64,000 bases of DNA from Ferrovibrio sp. Its GTDB lineage: Bacteria > Pseudomonadota > Alphaproteobacteria > Ferrovibrionales > Ferrovibrionaceae. The notes beneath the pieces are model-generated. The model had not been told where the DNA came from. It saw nothing but the letters and a program-made list of their open reading frames with translations, and searched no databases. The stretch's first letter is position 1. The number at the start of each line of letters is the position of its first letter. This document shows, piece by piece, positions 25,298 through 33,586 of this stretch. The DNA lies in assembly GCF_019636075.1 (NCBI RefSeq), contig NZ_JAHBYG010000005.1, positions 1 through 64,000 of the forward strand, given 5' to 3'. The translations under genes were made by a program, and so were the position numbers.

Positions 25298-26311
25298 TCA
25301 GTTCACTTCGTTCTTGTAGCGGTCGATGATGCTCTTCTGCGCGGCGGCAAGTTTCTTCAAGTCGATCGGCTTGGCGCGGGCATATTCGGCATCGGGCAGG
25401 AACTTGGCCTTGGCTTCGGCCGACAGCTTGTCGGCGAAGACCGGGCGCAGGAAGGCATTGCCCCACATCGCCTGGCTGTCATCCGACAGCACGAAATCCA
25501 GCACCTTCTTGCCGTTTTCGGCATTCGGGCCCTTGTTGACCAGGCCCATCACGTAAGGGAACACCACCGAGCCTTCGCTGGGGATCACGAATTGCACCGG
25601 CGCCTTGTCGGTATACTGGCCGCGATAGGCGTTGAAATCGTAATCCAGCAGGATCGGGATTTCGCCGGAGATCACGCGGGCATAGGAGGTCTGCTTAGGC
25701 ACGATGGGATCGTTCTTGGCCAGCTTCTTGTAGAAGTCGATGGCCTTGTCGAGATTCTCGTAAGAACCGCCCAGCGCGAGATTCACCGCCATCACGCCAA
25801 GCTGGCCCACGGCGGCCGAAGTGGGATCGAGATAGCCCACCATGCCCTTGTAATCGGGCTTCAGCAGATCGGCCCAGCTTTGCGGCACCGGCTTGCCGCG
25901 CAAAGCCTGCTTGTTGACGAACAGGCCGAGCGTGCCGGAGTGGATGGTGAACCAATAGCCATCGGCATCCTTCAGGCTGGCGGGAATCTTGTCCCAGCCC
26001 TGCGGCTTGTAGGGGGTGAGCACACCGGCATCCTTGGCCGGATCGGCGGCAATGCCGCCAAGATAGGTGACATCGGCCACCGGGTTGTTCTTTTCGGCGA
26101 TCAGCGCCGCGATGGCCTGGCCGGAATTCTTGTTATCCGGCGGCACCTGGATGCCAAGCTTGGATTGGATGGTCTTGAGCTGAGAGCCCCAATCGGCCCA
26201 TTCCGGCGGGCAATTATAGCAGATGGCGCGGGCCTGCGCGGCGGCATCCTGCGGCAGGCTGCCAAGCGCGGCGATGCCGAGCGTGGCTGCAATAACGAGA
26301 CGTTTCATCAT
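25298..26311 (-). CDS. ABC substrate-binding protein (extracellular family 1, Fe/putrescine/phosphonate-like)
   Basis: A 337-residue periplasmic protein. Sec signal about residues 1-26 (cleavage after AQA). The mature protein contains the family-1 hinge segments (DGYWFTIHSGTLGLFVNKQAL, QSWADLLKPDYKGMVGYLDP). An early Cys pair (AICYNCPPEW) is distinctive. The start is the first of two ATG codons, at 26311, overlapping the DeoR stop; the longer upstream frame is inside the DeoR gene. The ligand may be an organophosphate diester because of the phosphodiesterase in the same operon (inference). Confidence 0.87.
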   Translation of the reverse strand: MMKRLVIAATLGIAALGSLPQDAAAQARAICYNCPPEWADWGSQLKTIQSKLGIQVPPDNKNSGQAIAALIAEKNNPVADVTYLGGIAADPAKDAGVLTPYKPQGWDKIPASLKDADGYWFTIHSGTLGLFVNKQALRGKPVPQSWADLLKPDYKGMVGYLDPTSAAVGQLGVMAVNLALGGSYENLDKAIDFYKKLAKNDPIVPKQTSYARVISGEIPILLDYDFNAYRGQYTDKAPVQFVIPSEGSVVFPYVMGLVNKGPNAENGKKVLDFVLSDDSQAMWGNAFLRPVFADKLSAEAKAKFLPDAEYARAKPIDLKKLAAAQKSIIDRYKNEVN

Positions 26312-27156
26312 GATTGGACTCTCCTGTCGGGTTGGACTTGAGGATGGGTCGGTTGCGCAACAGACGAAAGAACGGACAGATCGGCCACCACCAGGCGGCA
26401 GCCGGCCTCGGCCAGCATGGCGGCGATGGCCGGCGGCGGCGGCTGGTCGGTGAACACCATGCTGGCCTCGCAGACATGGCCACCGCGCACCGTGGCGCCG
26501 CGTCCGAATTTGGAATGATCGAGCACCAGGAAGCGCTGGCGGCAATTGCGCGCCAGGCTTTGGCGCATGGCCACTTCCTCCTGGCTGAAATCCAGCAACG
26601 TGCCATCCTCGGCCACGCCACCCACGCCATAGATGCCGATATCCACGGCAAAATGCGCGAAAAAGCCCTGCGCCTCGCCGGCCACCACATCGCGGTCGAT
26701 ATTCCGCATCTCGCCGCCGGCCAGGATGATCTGGGTATCGGGATTGCGGGCCAGTGCAAAAGCCACGTTCAGGTTGTTGGTCATCGCCCGCAGGCCGGCA
26801 TGACCTGTCAGCGCCAGCGCACATTGCTCGGGCGTGGTGCCGATGCCGAAAAACAGCGAGGATCCCGCCGGCACCGCAGCCGCCACGGCGGCCGCGATGG
26901 CACGCTTGGCCTGCAGATTGAGGATACTGCGTTCCGGATAGGCCAGGTTGCGGCCATCGGCGATTTCGCGCGGCGGCGCTTCCACACCGCCATGGCGGCG
27001 ACGCAGCAAACCGCGGTCGCAAAGCAGATTCACATCGCGCCGCACGGTTTGCGGCGTGACACCGAAACTGCCTGCCAGTGCCTCGATGGTCTGGAAGCCC
27101 TGATGGCGCACCAGATCCACGATGGCCCGGGCGCGATCATCCGCCGGAATCGCCAC
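26308..27156 (-). CDS. DeoR-family transcriptional regulator
   Basis: A 282-residue DeoR/GlpR-type repressor. The N-terminal helix-turn-helix (DRARAIVDLVRHQGFQTIEAL, then FGVTPQTVRRDVNLLCDRGLL) lies in residues 6-55. The C-terminal sugar-phosphate-sensing domain (about 75-245) has the VFFGIGTTPE-like segment (SLFFGIGTTPEQCALAL) and the GVGGVAEDGTLLDFSQEE motif. First gene of the operon with the ABC importer and phosphodiesterase. DeoR proteins usually sense a phosphorylated sugar or glycerol phosphate, which agrees with uptake and hydrolysis of glycerophosphodiesters. Repeated GTTCGyATGAAA boxes lie just upstream. Confidence 0.92.
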   Translation of the reverse strand: MAIPADDRARAIVDLVRHQGFQTIEALAGSFGVTPQTVRRDVNLLCDRGLLRRRHGGVEAPPREIADGRNLAYPERSILNLQAKRAIAAAVAAAVPAGSSLFFGIGTTPEQCALALTGHAGLRAMTNNLNVAFALARNPDTQIILAGGEMRNIDRDVVAGEAQGFFAHFAVDIGIYGVGGVAEDGTLLDFSQEEVAMRQSLARNCRQRFLVLDHSKFGRGATVRGGHVCEASMVFTDQPPPPAIAAMLAEAGCRLVVADLSVLSSVAQPTHPQVQPDRRVQS

Positions 27157-27188
27157 GACTCTTACGTTCCCTTTTCCCGAACGTTCCA

Positions 27189-27268
27189 GTTTGCCTGAAA
27201 CGCTGCGCCGAAGTTCGTATGAAAATTATCCGGCGCTTGTTTTGGTTATTTTACGTTCGCATGAAATT
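27189..27268. promoter_or_regulatory. Candidate DeoR operators (direct repeats)
   Basis: GTTCGTATGAAAAT at 27213-27226 and GTTCGCATGAAATT at 27255-27268 agree at 12 of 14 bases and are spaced 42 bp apart, about four helical turns. A weaker copy, GTTTGCCTGAAACG, is at 27189-27202. All lie upstream of the DeoR start at 27156. TTTCG/CGAAA-like repeats are common DeoR targets, so autoregulation is likely. Confidence 0.5.
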
Positions 27269-27284
27269 TTTATGTCATCAAATG

Positions 27285-27321
27285 AAAAACGCCGCAACAG
27301 GCAAAAGCCTTTGTTGCGGCG
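27285..27321 (-). terminator. Rho-independent terminator of the Mo-hydroxylase/Pot-like operon
   Basis: Stem of ten base pairs (27290-27299 with 27312-27321, CGCCGCAACA / TGTTGCGGCG), loop of twelve bases, followed on the minus strand by TTTTT (27289-27285). It begins 25 bp after the flavin reductase stop. This is the clearest intrinsic terminator in the window and closes the operon that starts at 36267. Confidence 0.85.
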
Positions 27322-27345
27322 CAATAATTCGACCCAATACCGCAA

Positions 27346-27966
27346 CTATTGCGCGCCGGGCGGCCCCCAATGGCCAGGAGCCGATTGCGTGACGATGGGG
27401 CCCAACGTGGCGTAATTCGGCCCGGCGATACGGCAGATCGGGCGCAACTGCGCGGTATGCACCTTGCCGTTTTGATAAAGCTCGTCGCGGATATGGAAAC
27501 ACACCACCTCGCCGACATAGAACTCGGTAGCGCCCTGCCCGAATTTCGCCGCCGTGGAGAACCGGCATTCCATGCTGACCGGCACATCGCGCAAGCGTGG
27601 GCAACCGACGATATCGCTGGGAATGGTGGCCAGGCCGAATTTTTCGGCCTCGCTTACATCGGGTGGAAAATCAAAGGATGTGGCATGCACCTGCTGGATC
27701 ATCGAATCATCGGCGATATTGACCACGAATTCGCCGGTACGACGCATATTGCCAGGTGTATCCTTCAAGCCGCGCATGCCGCCACCGATGCTGACGCCGA
27801 TCATCGGCGGTTCGCTCGATACGAACGTGAAGCAGCTGAACGGCGCCAGATTCACATGCCCTGCCTCCGACAGCGTGGAAATCCAGGCGATCGGGCGCGG
27901 CACCACCACACCGGTCAACAACTTGTAGGTTTCAGGAACGGTGAGATCGGATGCCAGGATTTTCAT
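27346..27966 (-). CDS. Flavin reductase-like (FMN-binding split barrel) protein
   Basis: A 206-residue protein of the flavin reductase/DIM6-NTAB group. Typical segments are VVPRPIAWISTLSEAGHVNLAPFSCF (near residues 20-45), the GVSIGG strand, and RTGEFVVNIAD. It should bind FMN and either supply reduced flavin to a partner or act directly as an oxidoreductase. I start at the ATG at 27966. The frame is open upstream through a 12-bp tandem repeat, which would add an Ala-Pro-Gly-Ile-Ser-rich tail, but that extension lacks a ribosome binding site and overlaps the Mo-subunit gene. Last gene of the operon, directly before the terminator. Confidence 0.87.
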   Translation of the reverse strand: MKILASDLTVPETYKLLTGVVVPRPIAWISTLSEAGHVNLAPFSCFTFVSSEPPMIGVSIGGGMRGLKDTPGNMRRTGEFVVNIADDSMIQQVHATSFDFPPDVSEAEKFGLATIPSDIVGCPRLRDVPVSMECRFSTAAKFGQGATEFYVGEVVCFHIRDELYQNGKVHTAQLRPICRIAGPNYATLGPIVTQSAPGHWGPPGAQ

Positions 27967-27988
27967 CTGTGTCTCGCTGGTTGTGACT

Positions 27989-28096
27989 ATGCCCGGGGCT
28001 ATGCTCGGGGCTATGCCCGGGGCTATGCTCGGGGCTATGCCCGGGGCTATGCTCGGGGCGATGCCCGGGGCTATGCTCGGGGCGATGCCTGGAGTG
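27989..28096. repeat. 12-bp tandem repeat (nine copies, 24-bp higher-order unit)
   Basis: Nine consecutive 12-bp units, from ATGCCCGGGGCT to ATGCTCGGGGCG, with the last unit (28085-28096) degenerate. C and T alternate at the fifth base, so the true unit is 24 bp repeated four times. The array is open in frame on both strands. The stop codon (28071-28073) and final codons of the Mo-subunit gene lie inside it, and it fills the gap to the flavin reductase start. Confidence 0.93.
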
Positions 28097-30347
28097 CTGT
28101 TGCAACTTTTTCCGCCGTGATGGGCAGATCGGCAATGCGGCAACCGCAGGCGGCGGCTACGGCATTGGCAATGGTGGCCGGCGGCTCGATCACGGGCGGC
28201 TCGCCCACACCCTTGGCGCCGAACGGGCCGCTTTCACTTGGGCATTCCACCAGGATCGATCGGATGCGCGGCGCATCCACGGCGGTAGGCATCTTGTAAT
28301 CGGTGAGATTGGCGTTCAGCACCCGGCCATCGCGGTAGACGATTTCTTCCGACAGCGCCTGGCCCAGGCCCTGCATCACGCCGCCTTCGATCTGGCCTTC
28401 CACGTAAATCGGATTGATGGCGAAACCCACATCCTGCGCCACCACATAATCCTCGATCCGCACCTCGCCGGTTTGCGGATCCACCGATACTTCGGCGGCA
28501 TGAGCATGGAAGCTGGGCGAATTGAGCGTGGTGATCACCATGTTCTCGCTGCGCTTGGCATCATACATGGTAGGCGGTGCGATGAAGGTGCCATGGGCGA
28601 TCAGGCCGCCGCCGGAAAGCTGCAGGCCACGGGCGATATCGGCCAGGCTGAGCGATTTGCCCTCGCCCGAAACCTTGCCATCGGCCAGGGTAAGCTTGTC
28701 CTCCGCCACATCCAGGCGCTTGGCCGCAGCAGCCAGCGCCTGCTGACGCAGGATGACCACCGCCGCACGGCAGGCATTGCCCACGGCAAAAGCCGTGCGG
28801 CTGCCTTGTGCACCATAATCGAACGGCGTGGCCGTGCTATCGGCACTCACGATGCTGATATCATCCACTGCAACGCCCAGATCTTCCGCCAGCACCATGG
28901 CCGCGCCGGTGAGCGCGCCGGTGCCGATTTCGGCGCAGCCGGTATTCATCACCACCTTGCCATCGGGATCCACCTTCACATACACGCCCGACGACCCCGA
29001 TGTGGTGGTCCACCAACTGCACGCGATGCCCTTGCCACGCCAGGGGCCTGGCTTGCGATCCGCCCAGCCGATGGCATCGGCGGCCTTGCGCAAACATTCC
29101 TCCAGACTGACCTTGCCGAGCTGTTGGCCATTCGGGGCCACATCGCCATCGCGCAGAATATTGCGCAGGCGGAATTCCAGCGGGTCGAGGCCGATTGCCT
29201 CGGCGATGGCATCCATCTGCGCTTCCACGGCGAAATTCGCCTGCGGGCCGGATGGTGCGCGGAACGAGCCGGTGGGGGTCTTGTTGGTATAAACCGCCAG
29301 GCCCTCGATCAACAGATTGGGAATGCGATAGGGACCGGCCAGGATCAATGCCGAGGACGAACCGACACCAACGCCGGAGCCGGAGGTGGCGCCGGTATCC
29401 ACGATGATGCGGCCCTGCTTGGCCAGGATGCGGCCATCGGCGGAGACGCCGGTTTTCAACTCCACGATCACCGGCTGGCGCGGATAGGCGGTGGTCATCT
29501 CCTCTTCCGTGCTGGTGACCATCTTCACCGGCCGGCCGCAGGCCTTGGCCATCACCGCCACATAATGCTCCACGCCCAGCCGCAGCTTGCCGCCGAAGCC
29601 GCCGCCGATCACAGTGCAGATCACCCGCACCTGGGAAGCCGGCACCATCAGGATATCGGCCAGGGTATTCTGCGCCTCGAAGGGCAACTGCGTGTTGGAC
29701 CACACCGTATAGCGTCCGTCGCTATCCCATGTGGCCACGGCGGCGCGCGGCTCGGTATATCCGGGATGCACCATGCAGGTGCTGTAGCGATGGGTGAAGA
29801 TGCGATCGGATCGGGCAAAGCCCGCTTCCACATCGCCGTAAATCAGCCGGGCGCGGTTGGATATATTGCCTTCGCGCCGCACCGTGGGCATGGCCTTGTA
29901 TTGCAACAAATCCTCGTGTACCCGCGGCGCATCGGGCGCCAACGCAGCCTCCGGGTCGAACACCGCCGGCAGCGCTTCGTATTCCACCACGATGGCTGCC
30001 GCGGCGGCCTCGGCCTCGGCGGCGCTGCGCGCCACCACACCGGCTATCGGCTGGCCGATATAACGCACGCGCTCAGCGGCGAAAACCTCCATATCCTTGA
30101 TGAAGGACCCATACCGCTCGCAGGGCACATCGGCCGCCGTAACGATGGCGCGCACGCCGGGCATGCGGCGGGCGGCATCCACATGCAGCGCCTTGATGCG
30201 CGCATTGGCCTGGCTGGAACGGCAGAGTTTGCCATGCAGCATGCCGGGAAGGGCAAAATCCGTACCGTAGATCGCCTTGCCGGTCACCTTGCCCACTGCA
30301 TCGAAACGCGGATGGGATTTGCCCACAATCCTGTAATTGGCAGACAT
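28071..30347 (-). CDS. Xanthine dehydrogenase-family molybdopterin-binding subunit (set 1)
   Basis: A 758-residue Mo subunit (CoxL/XdhB type). Residues 1-120 form the a/b-hammerhead domain (DAVGKVTGKAIYGTDFALPGMLHG). Moco-binding loops follow: VIGGGFGGKLRLG, SFRAPSGPQANFAVEAQMDA, GAQGSRTAFAVGNA. The catalytic Glu lies in the C-terminal GPFGAKGVGEPPVIEPP. It hydroxylates a ring carbon with water-derived oxygen. Its small [2Fe-2S] and FAD partners are at 33056 and 33583, separated by three transporter genes. The C-terminus (ASPRA) and stop fall inside a 12-bp tandem repeat, so the tail may have been altered by repeat spread. The Cys-free GAQGSR loop is not the CO dehydrogenase type. Confidence 0.93.
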   Translation of the reverse strand: MSANYRIVGKSHPRFDAVGKVTGKAIYGTDFALPGMLHGKLCRSSQANARIKALHVDAARRMPGVRAIVTAADVPCERYGSFIKDMEVFAAERVRYIGQPIAGVVARSAAEAEAAAAAIVVEYEALPAVFDPEAALAPDAPRVHEDLLQYKAMPTVRREGNISNRARLIYGDVEAGFARSDRIFTHRYSTCMVHPGYTEPRAAVATWDSDGRYTVWSNTQLPFEAQNTLADILMVPASQVRVICTVIGGGFGGKLRLGVEHYVAVMAKACGRPVKMVTSTEEEMTTAYPRQPVIVELKTGVSADGRILAKQGRIIVDTGATSGSGVGVGSSSALILAGPYRIPNLLIEGLAVYTNKTPTGSFRAPSGPQANFAVEAQMDAIAEAIGLDPLEFRLRNILRDGDVAPNGQQLGKVSLEECLRKAADAIGWADRKPGPWRGKGIACSWWTTTSGSSGVYVKVDPDGKVVMNTGCAEIGTGALTGAAMVLAEDLGVAVDDISIVSADSTATPFDYGAQGSRTAFAVGNACRAAVVILRQQALAAAAKRLDVAEDKLTLADGKVSGEGKSLSLADIARGLQLSGGGLIAHGTFIAPPTMYDAKRSENMVITTLNSPSFHAHAAEVSVDPQTGEVRIEDYVVAQDVGFAINPIYVEGQIEGGVMQGLGQALSEEIVYRDGRVLNANLTDYKMPTAVDAPRIRSILVECPSESGPFGAKGVGEPPVIEPPATIANAVAAACGCRIADLPITAEKVATALQASPRA

Positions 30348-30348
30348 G

Positions 30349-31164
30349 TCAGGTGATCCTGTTCACCCCGACCATACGATCGATCAGCAGCACGAAAGCC
30401 GTGGTGCCGAGCATCATCAGCGCGGCGATGGCCGAGATGGTGGGGTCTACGCGGGTTTCGATATAGAAGTAGATTTCCACCGGCAGCGTGGAATTGCTTT
30501 GCGACAGAAACGCCGTGGCGGTGAAATTATCGAAGGAAATCACGAAGCAGAAGAAGCTGGCGGCGAAAATGCCGGCCTTGATCTGCGGCAGCGTGACCAG
30601 GAAGAAGGCCTTCAGCGGCGAGGCACCGAGGCCCACGGCGGCTTCTTCCAGCGAACGGCCCACGCGGGTGAGCGAGGCGCGGATCACCCGAACGGCATAA
30701 GGCAGGGTGAGCACGCAATGCAACACCACCAATACTGCAAATTTCCCGGTGAATTGCATGCGCGATACGAAAATCAGGAATGACAGGCCGATGATCACCT
30801 GCGGCACGATCAGCGGCGACATCAACACCGCATCAATCGCTTCGCTGCCGCGAAAGCGGTATTTGGTGAGCGCCAAGGCTGAGAGCGTGCCCAATGTCAT
30901 GGCGCAAATACCGGAGATCAATGCCAATGCTATGCTGCGGTAGAATGGCGTCTTGAATTCGTCGATCTCGAACACATTCCTGAACCAGCGCAGCGAAAAG
31001 CCATCGGGCGGAAAGCTGGCATTGGTGGTGGAACTGAAAGCGCTGAAGAATGTAACGATCAGCGGCGCGACCACCCAGAGCAGCACGATAACGCTGATAC
31101 CGGCAAAGATCGGATAAAGCGGATCCTTGCGCCGGGCGCCATCGGCCTTCGCATACGCGCTCAT
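30349..31164 (-). CDS. ABC transporter permease (PotC-like)
   Basis: A 271-residue six-helix permease. The coupling loop SLEEAAVGLGASPLKAFFLV is near residue 175. Overlaps the upstream permease gene by four bases (ATGA) and is followed one base later by the Mo-subunit gene. Placed in the polyamine/opine/2-aminoethylphosphonate group by similarity to PotC; part of the importer whose ATPase is at 35167 and binding protein at 32034. Confidence 0.9.
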   Translation of the reverse strand: MSAYAKADGARRKDPLYPIFAGISVIVLLWVVAPLIVTFFSAFSSTTNASFPPDGFSLRWFRNVFEIDEFKTPFYRSIALALISGICAMTLGTLSALALTKYRFRGSEAIDAVLMSPLIVPQVIIGLSFLIFVSRMQFTGKFAVLVVLHCVLTLPYAVRVIRASLTRVGRSLEEAAVGLGASPLKAFFLVTLPQIKAGIFAASFFCFVISFDNFTATAFLSQSNSTLPVEIYFYIETRVDPTISAIAALMMLGTTAFVLLIDRMVGVNRIT

Positions 31165-31994
31165 CGCGTGCCTCCCGGCAACAGGCGGTTGCCCAACGAA
31201 TTGATACCGAACACAACCAGCAGGCTCATCAACAAGGTGACCACGGCGGCCGTACCGGCAAGACCGTAATTGAAGCCCACCATGGCCTGATCGTAGATCA
31301 GATTGCCGATCATCTTGAAGATGCTGCCACCCAGCAGAGACGGCGTGAGGTAGGCCGTGAAGCAGAACACATAGGCCAGCACCGCACCGCCCACGACGCC
31401 AGGCGCACTGAGCGGCAGGGTGATGCGGAAAAAGGCTTGCAGGGGCGTAGCGCCCAGGCCGTTGGCAGCCTCTTCATAGCGGCTGGAAACATTCTGCAGC
31501 ACCGAGCTGATCGGAAACACCATCAGCGGCAGAGCCGAGGCGAACAAACCGATGGCCACGCCAAGCTCGTTATACATCAAGCGCACCGGCGTTTCGGTGA
31601 GGCCGATATATTTCAGAAAACGGTTGATCACGCCATTATTGCCCAGCATCAGCATCCAGCCATACATCTTGATCACGTAGATCGAGAAAAACTGGATGGC
31701 GAGCGCAAGCGTGATGAAACTGGCAAAACGCCGCGAACCCCGGCTCATCACATAGGCGATAGGATAGCCGGCGATCAGCGCCGCCAGCGTGACATAGCAG
31801 GCCACGCGGATGGAGCGCCAAAGATAGCCGAGGAAATGCGTGTCATTCACGAAACGGATATAATTGGCGAAAGTGAAATCCCCCGCCGGACTGCGCACAC
31901 TCATAGACAACACGGTGGTGAGCGCCGCGAAGAAGACGACCAGCAGAATCATCGCCGGACTGACGAGCAGGAATGCTCTGATCTTTTGCGTCAT
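31161..31994 (-). CDS. ABC transporter permease (PotB-like)
   Basis: A 277-residue permease with six helices, starting with a short basic N-terminus and helix FLLVSPAMILLVVFFAALTTV. The coupling loop reads RYEEAANGLGATPLQAFFRI. It pairs with the PotC-like permease. Starts 39 bp after the binding-protein gene. Confidence 0.9.
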   Translation of the reverse strand: MTQKIRAFLLVSPAMILLVVFFAALTTVLSMSVRSPAGDFTFANYIRFVNDTHFLGYLWRSIRVACYVTLAALIAGYPIAYVMSRGSRRFASFITLALAIQFFSIYVIKMYGWMLMLGNNGVINRFLKYIGLTETPVRLMYNELGVAIGLFASALPLMVFPISSVLQNVSSRYEEAANGLGATPLQAFFRITLPLSAPGVVGGAVLAYVFCFTAYLTPSLLGGSIFKMIGNLIYDQAMVGFNYGLAGTAAVVTLLMSLLVVFGINSLGNRLLPGGTR

Positions 31995-32033
31995 GCTGAC
32001 GGCTCCTTCGTGGCGCTCGACCGAACGGGAAAG

Positions 32034-33059
32034 TTACTGGATGACCTCGCGGTCATACTGGCTGATGATGTCTGACATGGTGGCGGCCAGATGGCCGTAA
32101 TCCATGGCGTAGCTGTTATCCAGATTCTTCAGGATCGACTGCACCACATCGGGCCCCTTGGCCTTGTTGCTGGCCGGCATTGCACCGAAATCAGCAGCCA
32201 TGCGGGTCTGCGCCGCATCCGATAGCAGGAAGTCGAGGAACTTCTCGGCCTGCTTCTGACGCGGATTGTTGGCCACCAGGGTGATCGGGGTTTCAGCCAC
32301 CAGCAGCGGCTTTTCCGGCACCACGAAGCCGTAATTGCTGCCGGGTTTGATATAGCTGATCACATTGGGCAGGATGCCCCAGGCGACCAACCCAACTTCA
32401 CCGGCCTCGAGCAGACGGATCGACTGCACGTTATTGGTATAGAAGGTAACCACGCTGGGGCGCAGTTGCTTCAGCTTGGCAAAACCTGGCGCCAGGTTCT
32501 TTTCGTTGCCGCCGGAGATCAGTGCCGCCATGGTGGGGAAATAGCCCGGATCGAAGCTGGCTGCGGGCGCGGCCATCTTGCCCTTCAGGCGCGGATCCCA
32601 AAGATCTTCCCAGGTCTTGGGCTCGAACGGCACCAGATCCTTGCGATAGAAGATGCCGCGCAGCGACACCCAGGCGGTAACGCCATGGGAAAAGACCAGA
32701 GAATTGTTGATATTCGCGGTGTTGGGAATCGCTGCCTTGTTGATAGGTGCGATCACACCTTCCTTCTTGGCGCGCTCGTAGTTCACCATGTTGGTGGACC
32801 AGATATCCACTTCCGGATTGCTCTTCTGCGCAATCAAGCGCGCCACGCCGGCTTCGCCTGCGCCCTGGGCGATCACGGTAACCGGCTGCTTGGTGGCGGC
32901 TTCGTATTCCTTCGCCAGATCGGTGAAGGTTTTCTGCCACACGCCGCCCCAGGTCATGAAGACCAGCGGCTTTTCCTGCGCCTGGGCAGGCAGATTGCCG
33001 CCCAGCAGACAGGCAGCCAATGCCATGGCCGCCGTCTTGATCATTGAAATCCGTTTCAT
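32034..33059 (-). CDS. ABC substrate-binding protein, PotD/polyamine-like
   Basis: A 341-residue periplasmic protein with a Sec signal (residues 1-27, cleavage after AQA). The mature N-terminus, KPLVFMTWGGVWQKTFTDLAKEYE, is typical for spermidine/putrescine and related family-1 binding proteins. Later elements (TWEDLWDPRLKGKMAAPAASFDPGYFP, AEKFLDFLLSDAAQ) agree. The start overlaps the stop of the [2Fe-2S] subunit gene by four bases, which fuses transporter and enzyme expression. The ligand is probably the substrate of the Mo hydroxylase, for example a cationic N-heterocycle rather than a polyamine (inference). Confidence 0.9.
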   Translation of the reverse strand: MKRISMIKTAAMALAACLLGGNLPAQAQEKPLVFMTWGGVWQKTFTDLAKEYEAATKQPVTVIAQGAGEAGVARLIAQKSNPEVDIWSTNMVNYERAKKEGVIAPINKAAIPNTANINNSLVFSHGVTAWVSLRGIFYRKDLVPFEPKTWEDLWDPRLKGKMAAPAASFDPGYFPTMAALISGGNEKNLAPGFAKLKQLRPSVVTFYTNNVQSIRLLEAGEVGLVAWGILPNVISYIKPGSNYGFVVPEKPLLVAETPITLVANNPRQKQAEKFLDFLLSDAAQTRMAADFGAMPASNKAKGPDVVQSILKNLDNSYAMDYGHLAATMSDIISQYDREVIQ

Positions 33060-33586
33060 TGCCTATCTCCTGTCGTTGTGGTTTTTATCTGACTCTGCTG
33101 CTGATTCATCTGCCGTGCCGCATGCGCCACCGCATCGACGATCTTCTGGTATCCCGTGCAACGGCAAAGCGTGCCGGCCAGGCCCTCGCGGATCGCCGCC
33201 TCATCGGGATCGGGCTGCGTATCCAGCAATGATTTCGCGGTGAGGATCATGCCCGGAATGCAATAGCCGCATTGCACCGCACCGCATTCGATGAAGGCGG
33301 TTTGCAGCGGATGCAATTCGCCGCCATGCGCCAGGCCTTCGATAGTGAGTATCTGCCGGCCCTGGCATTGCAGGGCCAGGGTGATGCAAGCATTCACCGC
33401 CTTGCCATCCAGCAATACGGTGCAGACGCCGCATTCGGCCTCCAGGCAATTGGCTTTGGTGCCGGTGAGGCCGAATTCATCGCGCAGCACATCCAACAGC
33501 GATGTATCAGGCGCCACATCGACATCATAACGCTCGCCATTGATCTGCAGGCTGACAGGATATCTGGTCACGGAATGCTGGCTCAT
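33056..33586 (-). CDS. [2Fe-2S] subunit of a molybdenum hydroxylase (set 1)
   Basis: A 176-residue CoxS/XdhC-like iron-sulfur subunit. The plant-type ferredoxin domain has Cys47, Cys52, Cys55 and Cys67 (CLEAECGVC ... AC). The second, all-helical domain has CGYCIPGM and CRCTGY. Electrons pass from the Mo site through these clusters to FAD. The ATG at 33586 overlaps the FAD-subunit stop (ATGA); the frame upstream is antisense-free but belongs to that gene. The C-terminus is Gln/Thr-rich. Very similar to the set 3 subunit at 61121, sharing ECGAVQCGYCIPGMILTAKS. Confidence 0.93.
   Translation of the reverse strand: MSQHSVTRYPVSLQINGERYDVDVAPDTSLLDVLRDEFGLTGTKANCLEAECGVCTVLLDGKAVNACITLALQCQGRQILTIEGLAHGGELHPLQTAFIECGAVQCGYCIPGMILTAKSLLDTQPDPDEAAIREGLAGTLCRCTGYQKIVDAVAHAARQMNQQQSQIKTTTTGDRQ

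Noticed and set aside
27989..28096. CRISPR-like array
   Set aside because: Units are 12 bp with no spacers and there are no cas genes; it is a simple tandem repeat.
27967..28143. N-terminal extension of the flavin reductase through the tandem repeat
   Set aside because: It lacks a ribosome binding site, lies inside the Mo-subunit gene end, and the family normally begins near the ATG at 27966.
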